Below are positions 1 to 5,765 of a DNA stretch of 5,765 bases, one piece after another. The notes under the pieces were generated by a model. That model did no database searches and was not told where the DNA came from. It saw nothing but the letters and a program-made list of their open reading frames with translations. The stretch's first letter is position 1; each line of letters begins with the position of its first letter. The DNA is from Chitinophagales bacterium. Its GTDB lineage: Bacteria > Bacteroidota > Bacteroidia > Chitinophagales > CAIODY01. The position numbers and the translations under genes were made by a program. Location: the NCBI GenBank assembly GCA_023251415.1, contig JAHEYX010000213.1, positions 1 through 5,765 on the forward strand. Direction: 5' to 3'.

Positions 1-134
1 TTGTGTAAAAAGTGGTACAGTCCTAATGACGAACCTAATGCATCACCATCGGGTTTATGATGGGTGGTGATTACAATTTTACAAGGTTGATTGGCTGCAG
101 TGGTAAATCGCTCTAAATCCTTAATTCTTAACAT
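1..134 (-). CDS. nrnA: DHH-family phosphoesterase, NrnA-like (N-terminal part only)
   Basis: The reverse strand opens an ATG frame at 134 that reads 44 codons to the window edge without a stop, so only the N-terminus is present. Residues 19-39 form a first beta strand (KIVITT) followed by the metal-binding motif HHKPDGDALGSSLGL at 25-39, where H25/H26, D29 and D31 are the likely Mn2+ ligands or their neighbours. The H-x-x-P-D-x-D-A-L-G-S form is typical of the NrnA/MgpA branch of DHH/DHHA1 proteins rather than of RecJ. NrnA enzymes are cytoplasmic; they degrade nanoRNAs of 2-5 nucleotides and many also dephosphorylate pAp. The start is supported because it lies about 18 residues before the first strand, the usual spacing. 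No Shine-Dalgarno is seen. The gene is divergent from the VIT1-type transporter. The DHH family call is firm; NrnA is likely but rests on 44 residues. Confidence 0.8.
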   Translation of the reverse strand, partial: MLRIKDLERFTTAANQPCKIVITTHHKPDGDALGSSLGLYHFLH

Positions 135-245
135 AAGACGGCAAAAGTCGGAAAAAAAATGCTTTTAACTTATTTTATTTTTTGTTCCACCGTTTCAATG
201 AAAATAAGGACGTACCAATTAAGTTTTACGTGAATGAATAGTAAA

Positions 246-259
246 ATCCGGATTTCGTT
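246..259. repeat. Copy 1 of a 14-bp repeat, ATCCGGATTTCGTT
   Basis: This exact 14-mer also occurs at 2791-2804 in the other divergent intergenic region. Its first 8 bases, ATCCGGAT, are palindromic. It lies 76 nt before the transporter start and 111 nt from the DHH gene start. A shared regulator site is possible, but two copies are thin evidence. Confidence 0.35.
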
Positions 260-287
260 TTTATATTGTATGGATAACATTTAACGT

Positions 288-303
288 ACTGATATTGATC
301 AGT
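288..303. promoter_or_regulatory. Perfect 6-bp inverted repeat upstream of the transporter gene (possible operator)
   Basis: ACTGAT and ATCAGT face each other across the 4-nt spacer ATTG, ending 32 nt before the transporter ATG. The position suits an operator for a dimeric regulator, or a small hairpin in the 5' leader. It does not match the Fur or MntR consensus that I know. A 6-bp inverted repeat can arise by chance in AT-rich intergenic DNA. Confidence 0.25.
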
Positions 304-335
304 GAAAAGTAAAGTACATCACTTACCTTCACCAC

Positions 336-1013
336 ATGGAAAATCACTTTAAAAGTCCGCAAACCATTACCGATATCGTATTAGGGATGTCGGATGGTTT
401 AACTGTACCTTTTGCATTATCTGCCGGTTTGAGCAGTGCTTTAGGAGACAATCATTTGATTACTACAGCAGGTGTTGCCGAAATTGTAGCCGGGTGTATT
501 GCCATGGGATTAGGTGGTTATTTGGCTGGTAAAACCGAATCAGAACATTATAAGAGTGAGTTACAACGGGAATATTATGAAGTCGAACACATGCCTGAAA
601 AGGAAGAAGCAGAAATAAAAGAGATTTTAGCTGAATACAATATCAGTCCTTCGGTTCAGGAAACATTCGTAAAAGATTTACAAAAAGACACCGATAAATA
701 TGTAGAATTTATGATGCGCTTTGAATTGGGTTTGGAAAAACCGGATGAAAATGCTGCCATCAAAAGCGGATTGGTCATTGGTTTAGCTTATGTAGTTGGT
801 GGGGCTATTCCTTTATCGAGTTATTTTTTCACCAGTACTCCCTATCAAGGATTGCTTTATTCTTGTATCATCACTGCCAGCATATTGCTAATTTTCGGTT
901 ATGTAAAAACAAAAATCATCGGTCAAAATCCGATTAAAGGTGCTTTTCGCGTATTATTAGTAAGTGCCTTGGCAGCAGGCGCTGCATATTATATTGCCCG
1001 CTTGTTTCAATAG
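336..1013 (+). CDS. VIT1/CCC1 family Fe2+/Mn2+ transporter
   Basis: This 225-residue membrane protein is complete and of typical family length. It probably exports Fe2+ or Mn2+ across the inner membrane, relieving metal excess (family knowledge; the direction is inferred). Hydrophobic segments lie at about 9-33, 41-66, 140-163, 170-190 and 201-222, giving the five-helix VIT fold. Between helices 2 and 3 is a charged cytoplasmic metal-binding domain (about 67-135) rich in Glu. Key residues appear intact: D20 in the helix 1 MSDG motif, E49, M57 in helix 2, E79, E82, E90 and E93, then M126, M127 and E130 in MMRFELGLE. There is no fused ferritin-like domain. The ATG at 336 is chosen because helix 1 begins about 8 residues later; it has no Shine-Dalgarno, and the 20 nt before it lack G, as is common in Bacteroidota. 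It is divergent from the DHH gene and convergent with the delta-60 gene. Confidence 0.93.
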   Translation: MENHFKSPQTITDIVLGMSDGLTVPFALSAGLSSALGDNHLITTAGVAEIVAGCIAMGLGGYLAGKTESEHYKSELQREYYEVEHMPEKEEAEIKEILAEYNISPSVQETFVKDLQKDTDKYVEFMMRFELGLEKPDENAAIKSGLVIGLAYVVGGAIPLSSYFFTSTPYQGLLYSCIITASILLIFGYVKTKIIGQNPIKGAFRVLLVSALAAGAAYYIARLFQ

Positions 1014-1025
1014 TTTAGCAAAACA

Positions 1026-1053
1026 AAAAAGGCCGTTCGAAAACGACCTTTTT
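1026..1053. terminator. Bidirectional rho-independent terminator hairpin
   Basis: The arms AAAAAGG-C-CGTT and AACG-A-CCTTTTT pair around the 4-nt loop CGAA, with one internal C/A mismatch at 1033/1046. The hairpin sits in the 65-bp gap between two convergent genes, 12 nt after the transporter stop and 25 nt after the delta-60 gene stop on the other strand. A T run follows the stem on both strands, so it can end transcription from either side. Confidence 0.85.
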
Positions 1054-1078
1054 CACTCATAACAGCCAAAGATTTACT

Positions 1079-2689
1079 TTATTTAATCACTTCAATTTTG
1101 CAAACTTTGGCATTTGCTGCATCTTTTATGTAATAAAAACCATTGCTTAAATTAGCAGGTAATGCTACTTGCACTGTTGCATTTCCGTATGCCGTATTGC
1201 TAAGCACTACTAAACTGCTTAATTCTTGTCCGGTAGCCGAATACAATTTAAATTGAGGAATTTTGCTGAAGCCTGATGCTGAGCTCACGGTAATAATACC
1301 GGCTTCACCGATTGGATTAGGAAACACCGTTAATTCCGACTTTTTTGAAATTATATTTTGAACACCTAATGGATATTGCATACTAAAACGTTGTGCAAAT
1401 ATACCCGGAGGGCCTGCAAGTTGAATACTCTGAGCACCACTAATTAATAAAGCGCCATCCGATTGAATTTGCATAGCATTCGGAACTGCCGTTTCATCGG
1501 TTCCATTAATTATTATTCCGGATTCTAATCCATCACCTAGCGCAACGTCCGGACTTCCGTTAGCGGTTAACATGATAAAATACCCTTTTCCTGCTTGGGC
1601 TGGGGCGGTTCTACCCCCTACAGCCATAATAATATGTCCGTCGTTGGTTTGCACTGCATCGGCAAAAACGTTGACGCCAGAAAATTTATTGTAGATATAA
1701 ACTCCGGTACCAAAACTGTTATCAATAGCTCCGTTGCTAAGTAATCGGTAAGCAAAAATCAAGTGGTAGTTAAGTGATGAAATTGATGAATTATCCGCAT
1801 CGCCGCATACTACAATTTTACCATCTGCTTGAATGAGTATCCGATGAACCACATCTTTAATACCATGAATAGATCGTGTGGTAGCCCCATTCGTTCCAAA
1901 GCTTGAATCAATTGTACCATTCGCTTTCAAGCAATAAACCAAGCTTTGCGCAGTACTGTTGCTTAATTTATCTATACCGCCAACTAAGATTTTACCATTA
2001 TTTAAAACCTTTAGTGTATATACATCTTCGTTATAATAAGTTCCTAAGGATGTTGTATTAATTCCGTTTACTCCAAAGCTTGAATCAGGAGTTAAATCAG
2101 CTTTAAATTTTGCAACTTGTGCTGTATTTAGCCATAATCGGCCTCCAACCAACCATTGTGTGTCGTTTAATAACACTGCAGTATTTAATCCTAATACAGA
2201 AGGATGATAGGTCAAATGCCCATTATTCCCATATGCGGTATTTAAACTTCCATTACTAAGGTATTCAGCAGCAGCAATACTCGTACAATGATTACAAAAA
2301 CCTGCAGTTCCAAGAATAGCAATATTTCCATTTTGTTTAACAGCTACCGCAGTCATTAAAAAACTATACATACCCGGTATGGAATCGGTTACTATACCGT
2401 TAATTCCAAATGTACTGTCTAAGGTGCCGTCGGTCTTAAAACGATGTAGAATAAAAGCAGAGGTAGTCAAATTAGTACCATATCTGTCGTAATCACCACC
2501 AAGAATTAACTTACCATCGGGTTGTAATACGCTGCATTTATTGGTATAATAAGTAAAATTGTCGGGGCGATTAATAATAGAATACGACAAATGATTATAG
2601 CTCGAATCCGGCCAATAGTAACCTTGAGCAACAACAGGTTGGTTAAAAAGTACCAACCCAATGAACAGGAGGTTTATTATATTTTTCAT
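1079..2689 (-). CDS. Secreted delta-60 repeat protein with T9SS type A C-terminal sorting domain
   Basis: This 536-residue protein is predicted to be exported by Sec and then secreted or surface-anchored by the type IX system. Residues 1-21 form a signal peptide (charged MKN start, hydrophobic core, VVA before Q22). Residues about 54-415 are a chain of delta-60 type repeats, a beta-propeller-like array. Each pairs a Q(P/A)DGK-(I/L)-x-(V/L)-x-G strand with a signature near G-x-(I/L)-D-S-(S/T)-F-G-x-N-G. The signature recurs at about 88-98, 147-157, 199-209, 258-268 and 320-329, with a decayed copy near 378-387 (GSPDVALGDG). Residues about 450-536 are the sorting domain, with the FPNP motif at 456-459, a YSATGQEL strand and a terminal KIEVIK. 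The ATG at 2689 places the signal peptide right at the N-terminus. The substrate or ligand is unknown; an adhesive or binding role is a guess. It is convergent with the transporter gene and divergent from prfC. Confidence 0.92.
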   Translation of the reverse strand: MKNIINLLFIGLVLFNQPVVAQGYYWPDSSYNHLSYSIINRPDNFTYYTNKCSVLQPDGKLILGGDYDRYGTNLTTSAFILHRFKTDGTLDSTFGINGIVTDSIPGMYSFLMTAVAVKQNGNIAILGTAGFCNHCTSIAAAEYLSNGSLNTAYGNNGHLTYHPSVLGLNTAVLLNDTQWLVGGRLWLNTAQVAKFKADLTPDSSFGVNGINTTSLGTYYNEDVYTLKVLNNGKILVGGIDKLSNSTAQSLVYCLKANGTIDSSFGTNGATTRSIHGIKDVVHRILIQADGKIVVCGDADNSSISSLNYHLIFAYRLLSNGAIDNSFGTGVYIYNKFSGVNVFADAVQTNDGHIIMAVGGRTAPAQAGKGYFIMLTANGSPDVALGDGLESGIIINGTDETAVPNAMQIQSDGALLISGAQSIQLAGPPGIFAQRFSMQYPLGVQNIISKKSELTVFPNPIGEAGIITVSSASGFSKIPQFKLYSATGQELSSLVVLSNTAYGNATVQVALPANLSNGFYYIKDAANAKVCKIEVIK

Positions 2690-2790
2690 AAATCAAAATT
2701 AGTCGAATTATTCTACAAAGGATTGATAATTAATTAACCTGTTGAGATTTTTGAGTGAAATGCAATTTTTAGGCAACAGTTGGTTAACCG

Positions 2791-2804
2791 ATCCGGATTT
2801 CGTT
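2791..2804. repeat. Copy 2 of the 14-bp repeat, ATCCGGATTTCGTT
   Basis: This copy is identical to 246-259 and in the same orientation. It lies between the delta-60 gene (101 nt from its start) and prfC (127 nt from its start). The flanking bases of the two copies differ, so the similarity ends sharply at 14 bp. Another palindrome, GGTTAACC, sits just to its left at 2782-2789. Confidence 0.35.
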
Positions 2805-2906
2805 AATTGCTGGTTATTTGAATGTATAATTTGTTGCTAAAAAGCGAATTTAAACACAATTCAGATTTACTGCTTAGCGTTGCTACTGAATCCTCGCTTA
2901 AATTTT

Positions 2907-2914
2907 TATATTTG
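2907..2914 (+). promoter_or_regulatory. Bacteroidota-type -7 promoter element for prfC
   Basis: TATATTTG matches the TAnnTTTG -7 consensus of Bacteroidota primary sigma factors exactly. It ends 17 nt before the GTG start of prfC, implying a leader of roughly 10-13 nt. The best upstream TTG (2880-2882) is 24 nt away, a little longer than the usual spacing to the -33 element, so only the -7 element is convincing. Confidence 0.6.
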
Positions 2915-2931
2915 CGCCTCAAATTTTTGAT

Positions 2932-4521
2932 GTGAAATACCAAGCTGAAATCAATCGCCGATGCACTTTTGCCAATATATCGCATCCCGATGCCGGTAAA
3001 ACCACTTTAACAGAGAAATTTTTGCTCTTTGGTGGCGCTATTCAAGTAGCAGGAGCCGTTAAATCCAATAAAATCAAGAAACACGCAACCAGTGATTTTA
3101 TGGAAATTGAAAAACAACGGGGTATCTAGGTGGCTACATCGGTTATGTGTTTTGAATACAACGATATTCAAGTAAACCTTTTGGATACACCCGGTCACAA
3201 AGACTTTGCGGAAGATACTTACCGTACCTTAACTGCCGTAGATTCGGTTATCCTGGTGGTAGATTGTGTGAAGGGTGTTGAAGAACAAACCAAAAAGTTA
3301 ATGGAAGTTTGTCGTATGCGTCAAACTCCGGTTATTATTTTCATTAATAAGATGGATCGTGATGGTAAAAATCCGTTTGATTTATTGGATGAATTGGAAC
3401 AAAACCTTCACATTAAAGTTCGACCACTGAGCTGGCCGATTAATATGGGTAGTGCTTTTAAAGGGGTTTATAATTTGTATGATAAAACCTTACAACTCTT
3501 TCAAGCCAAATCGAAGGATGATGAAAAGAAAGTTGTGGAAAGTTTGCAAGATCAAGTGTTGGATACGGAGGTTGGTGCTACAGATGCCAATCAATTACGT
3601 CAGGATGTAGAATTAATTGAAGGGGTTTACCATGATTTTGATGTGCAGGAATATTTGGGCGGACATATTGCTCCGGTGTTTTTTGGATCTGCTATGAACA
3701 ACTTTGGCGTACGCGAATTATTGGAAACCTTTATTCGTATTGCTCCGGTGCCCTTAGCACGTGAAACCGATAAACGAAAAGTAGATCCTACAGAAGATAA
3801 ATTCAGCGGATTTATTTTTAAGATACATGCCAATTTAGATCCTCGACACCGTGATCGTATTGCCTTTATGCGCGTGTGTAGTGGAAAGTTTGAACGCAAC
3901 AAGTTTTTCCATCATGTGCGATTAGATAAAGATGTTCGTTTTAGCAGCCCGTTCAGTTTCTTAGCACGCAGCAAATCCTTATTGGATGATGCTTTCCCGG
4001 GCGATGTGGTGGGTTTGTTTGATACCGGCAATTTTAAAATCGGAGACACGCTGACAGAAGGTGAAGACTATATGTACAAAGGTATTCCGAGTTTTTCGCC
4101 GGAAATATTCAAAGAGGTAGTCAACAAGGACCCAATGAAAACGAAACAATTGGAGAAAGGCTTACAACAATTAACCGACGAAGGGGTAGCTCAATTGTTT
4201 ACGCAAAACATGGGGCATAAGAAGTTGATTGGTACAGTGGGAGAATTACAATTCGAAGTAATTCAATACCGTTTGTTGCATGAATATGGTGCTTCTGTAA
4301 GTTTTGTACCGCTACCCTATTACAAAGCTTGTTGGATAACCAGTGACGACAAGCAGAAGTTAGAAGATTTTTGCAAGTTTAAATACAATGTATTAGCCAA
4401 CGATAAAGAAGGTAATCTGGTGTATTTGGCACAAAGTGAATGGTATTTGAATACCGAACGCACCAACAATCCGGATATTCAATTTCACTTTACGAGTGAA
4501 TTCAAGAATGACCTGGATTAG
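2932..4521 (+). pseudogene. prfC: Peptide chain release factor 3 (RF3), interrupted by an in-frame TAG at codon 66
   Basis: RF3 is the cytoplasmic GTPase that releases RF1/RF2 from the ribosome after peptide hydrolysis. Read through the stop, the frame gives 529 residues, the same length as E. coli RF3, with no frameshift. Motifs in order: P-loop SHPDAGKTT (17-25), switch I KQRGI followed by the stop (61-66), G3 DTPGH (85-89), G4 NKMD (139-142), G5 GSA (252-254), then the domain 2 and 3 regions, including VGELQFEVIQYRL near 435-448. The TAG at 3127-3129 replaces the Ser of QRGIS, the switch I residue expected to bind Mg2+/GTP. All 463 later codons are open and conserved. The start is GTG at 2932: the only ATG nearby (2930) is out of frame and an in-frame TAA lies at 2899. 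If the stop is real and not suppressed, the product is a 65-residue stub; if it is a sequencing error, this is an ordinary prfC. The gene identity is very secure; its functional state is open. Confidence 0.93.
3127..3129 (+). other. Premature in-frame TAG within prfC, directly followed by GTG
   Basis: The local reading is GGT ATC TAG GTG GCT ACA, where the family has G-I-S-(V/I)-(A/T)-T. A TCG serine codon would become TAG by a single C-to-A change. The next codon, GTG at 3130, opens the remaining 463-codon frame and could act as a restart site, but a product begun there would lack the P-loop. Genome-wide reassignment of TAG is unlikely, because the transporter gene and prfC itself both end in TAG. 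Confidence 0.9.
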
Positions 4522-4556
4522 AAATAAGCTACCTTTTTATTTGAAGGCCCGAACAA

Positions 4557-4587
4557 CTAAACACAACTACAAACCCCTAAACACAAC
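4557..4587 (+). repeat. Two 11-bp direct repeats (CTAAACACAAC) in the G-free leader of the dehydratase gene
   Basis: Exact copies lie at 4557-4567 and 4577-4587, 20 bp apart start to start, or about two helical turns. They sit in a 44-nt stretch (4552-4595) with no G at all, ending at the dehydratase ATG. Such an unstructured leader fits SD-independent initiation in Bacteroidota. The direct repeat could be a tandem regulator site or simply low-complexity leader sequence. Confidence 0.4.
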
Positions 4588-4595
4588 ACACCATT

Positions 4596-5765
4596 ATGGA
4601 ACGTTTCAATTTAGCTGAATTTATTAAATCCGCAACAGGTCGTCCGGAAAGCTATTTCACTGCCGATATTGCTGCTAATCATAACTTATTAAGTGAACGA
4701 ATTGACGGTAAATCCGTTTTAGTCATTGGAGGAGCCGGAACTATCGGTAGCTCCTATATACGCGCTATTTTACGCTTTAAGCCTAAGCGTGTTTATGTGG
4801 TTGATACCGATGAAAACAATTTAACGGAATTGGTACGTGATGTACGTAGTACGGTTGGTTTAAACGTTCCGGATGAATTCATTACCTACCCGATAAGTTT
4901 TAGTGATCCGGTTTTTACTAAATTATTTATACAAAAAGGCCCCTTTGAAATTGTGGCCAACTTTGCAGCACATAAGCATGTTAGAAGCGAAAAAGATGAG
5001 TTCAGCATTGAAGCAATGATTAACAACAATGTGATTCGTGCAAAAGGCTTGTTGGATTTATTGTTGCAATACCCGCCTGAACGTTTCTTTTGTGTAAGTA
5101 CCGATAAAGCCGCTAATCCGGTGAATGTGATGGGAGGAAGTAAGAAGTTAATGGAGGAAGTGATTTTGGCTTACAGTAAATTCATACCAATCACCACTGC
5201 TCGCTTTGCCAATGTTGCTTTTAGTAATGGCAGTTTATTGTATGGCTTTTTAGAACGTATGATGAAACAACAACCGTTCAGCGGTCCAAGTAACATCAAA
5301 CGTTATTTTGTTTCTCCGGAAGAAAGCGGTCAATTGTGTATGTTAGCTTGTATGTTGGGTGAAAGTGGAAGTATTTTCTTTCCGAAATTAGATCCCGAAA
5401 AAGACATGCAAACCTTCGAAACCATTGGTGTTAAACTCTTAGCAGCACATGGTTTGCAAGCTGATTATTGCAAAAATGAAGAAGAGGCTCGCCAAAAAGC
5501 AGCAGCTTTAAAACCTACTGACGCTACTTATCCGGTGTATTTCTTCGAATCGGATACCAGTGGTGAAAAACCTTATGAAGAATTTTTCACCGACCAGGAA
5601 ACCTTGGTTATGGATCGCTTTGCAGCATTAGGATTTGTAAGCAATGCCCCTAAAAAATCGTTAGAAGAAGTAAATGCAATGTTTGCCGCTTTCCAACAAT
5701 TGTTCAATTCCGGTAATGTCAGTAAAGAACAAATCGTTAAGTTAATGGCTGATTTTATTCCAAAT
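4596..5765 (+). CDS. Nucleotide-sugar 4,6-dehydratase, CapD/FlaA1-like SDR (3' end outside window)
   Basis: The open frame runs 390 codons to the window edge with no stop. It is a cytoplasmic extended-SDR enzyme of the Polysacc_synt_2 family, which removes water from a UDP- or GDP-linked sugar, typically UDP-GlcNAc, to give a 4-keto-6-deoxy sugar for surface glycans. Residues 1-38 are an N-terminal extension. The NAD(P) motif GGAGTIG is at 45-51, with acidic D70 after the second strand (VYVVD). NFAAHKHV is at 122-129, catalytic STDK at 168-171, and M179-G-G-S-K183 replaces the classic YxxxK. RFANV is at 203-207 and a PEESGQL segment at 241-247. Met in place of Tyr is the pattern known for PglF/CapD-type dehydratases. 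No membrane segments are present, unlike long CapD/PglF. The C-terminal part (about 285-390) is probably within a few tens of residues of its end. The ATG at 4596 lies 74 nt after prfC. The family is sure; the exact sugar is not known. Confidence 0.88.
   Translation, partial: MERFNLAEFIKSATGRPESYFTADIAANHNLLSERIDGKSVLVIGGAGTIGSSYIRAILRFKPKRVYVVDTDENNLTELVRDVRSTVGLNVPDEFITYPISFSDPVFTKLFIQKGPFEIVANFAAHKHVRSEKDEFSIEAMINNNVIRAKGLLDLLLQYPPERFFCVSTDKAANPVNVMGGSKKLMEEVILAYSKFIPITTARFANVAFSNGSLLYGFLERMMKQQPFSGPSNIKRYFVSPEESGQLCMLACMLGESGSIFFPKLDPEKDMQTFETIGVKLLAAHGLQADYCKNEEEARQKAAALKPTDATYPVYFFESDTSGEKPYEEFFTDQETLVMDRFAALGFVSNAPKKSLEEVNAMFAAFQQLFNSGNVSKEQIVKLMADFIPN

Noticed and set aside
2694..2701. 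TAATTTTG on the minus strand, matching the TAnnTTTG promoter element for the delta-60 gene
   Set aside because: It ends only 4 nt before the ATG, leaving no room for the usual gap to the transcription start plus a leader.
2730..2789. Palindromes TTAATTAA (2730-2737) and GGTTAACC (2782-2789) as operators
   Set aside because: Short AT-rich palindromes are common by chance in this composition, and neither recurs in the window's other intergenic region.
2803..2985. Small minus-strand frame of 60 codons overlapping the prfC start
   Set aside because: It resembles no known protein and is explained by AT-rich intergenic DNA plus the antisense of prfC.
3110..3140. Programmed frameshift like that of prfB
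   Set aside because: The frames on either side of the stop are identical and the protein resumes at the very next residue; there is no slippery site or internal SD.
3007..3198. Minus-strand frame of 63 codons inside prfC
   Set aside because: It is antisense to conserved RF3 coding sequence and has no recognisable product.
3627..3902. Minus-strand frame of 91 codons inside prfC
   Set aside because: It is antisense to conserved RF3 coding sequence, with no signal, domain or start context.
2932..4521. Genome-wide reassignment of TAG to an amino acid
   Set aside because: The transporter gene ends in TAG at its natural length directly before a terminator, and prfC itself ends in TAG at the family's normal length, so TAG works as a stop here.
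4536..4543. TTTATTTG as a -7 promoter element for the dehydratase gene
   Set aside because: The invariant A of TAnnTTTG is missing and no good -33 element is seen; the gene may be co-transcribed with prfC.
4522..4551. Terminator after prfC
   Set aside because: The T run at 4533-4538 has no stable GC-rich stem before it, so a rho-independent terminator is not supported.

Overview
The window looks like chromosomal DNA from a member of the Bacteroidota. It is AT-rich, and none of its starts has a Shine-Dalgarno sequence. One gene encodes a secreted protein ending in a type IX secretion (T9SS) sorting domain with the FPNP motif, a system essentially confined to this phylum. A TAnnTTTG-type promoter element (TATATTTG) lies just upstream of prfC. 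Genus-level placement is not possible from the sequence alone.

Layout, left to right. Positions 1-134 (minus) hold the first 44 codons of a DHH-family phosphoesterase, probably NrnA. A 201-bp divergent intergenic region follows. Positions 336-1013 (plus) encode a complete VIT1/CCC1-type iron/manganese transporter. It meets a minus-strand gene (1079-2689) tail to tail, and a rho-independent terminator hairpin that can serve both strands sits between them. The minus-strand gene encodes a 536-aa secreted delta-60 repeat protein with a signal peptide and a C-terminal T9SS sorting domain. A 242-bp divergent intergenic region follows. Positions 2932-4521 (plus) carry prfC (peptide chain release factor 3), collinear with its family over a full 529 residues but interrupted by an in-frame TAG at codon 66. 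After a 74-bp G-poor leader, positions 4596-5765 (plus) encode 390 codons of a nucleotide-sugar 4,6-dehydratase of the CapD/FlaA1 type, running off the window end.

The genes are mostly unrelated: RNA turnover, metal transport, a surface/secreted protein, translation termination and surface-glycan sugar synthesis. They do not form one obvious pathway. The dehydratase may open a surface polysaccharide or protein-glycosylation locus beyond the window, but this is inference.

The strongest anomaly is the TAG in prfC. It replaces exactly the switch I (G2) serine codon of the QRGIS motif, while all 463 downstream codons stay intact and well conserved. It could be a very recent inactivating mutation, a sequencing error or a suppressed stop; the sequence cannot decide between these. 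Secondary observations are a 14-bp exact repeat shared by the two divergent intergenic regions, an 11-bp direct repeat at 20-bp spacing ahead of the dehydratase, and a short inverted repeat ahead of the transporter. I saw no tRNA, rRNA, CRISPR array, insertion sequence or phage gene.
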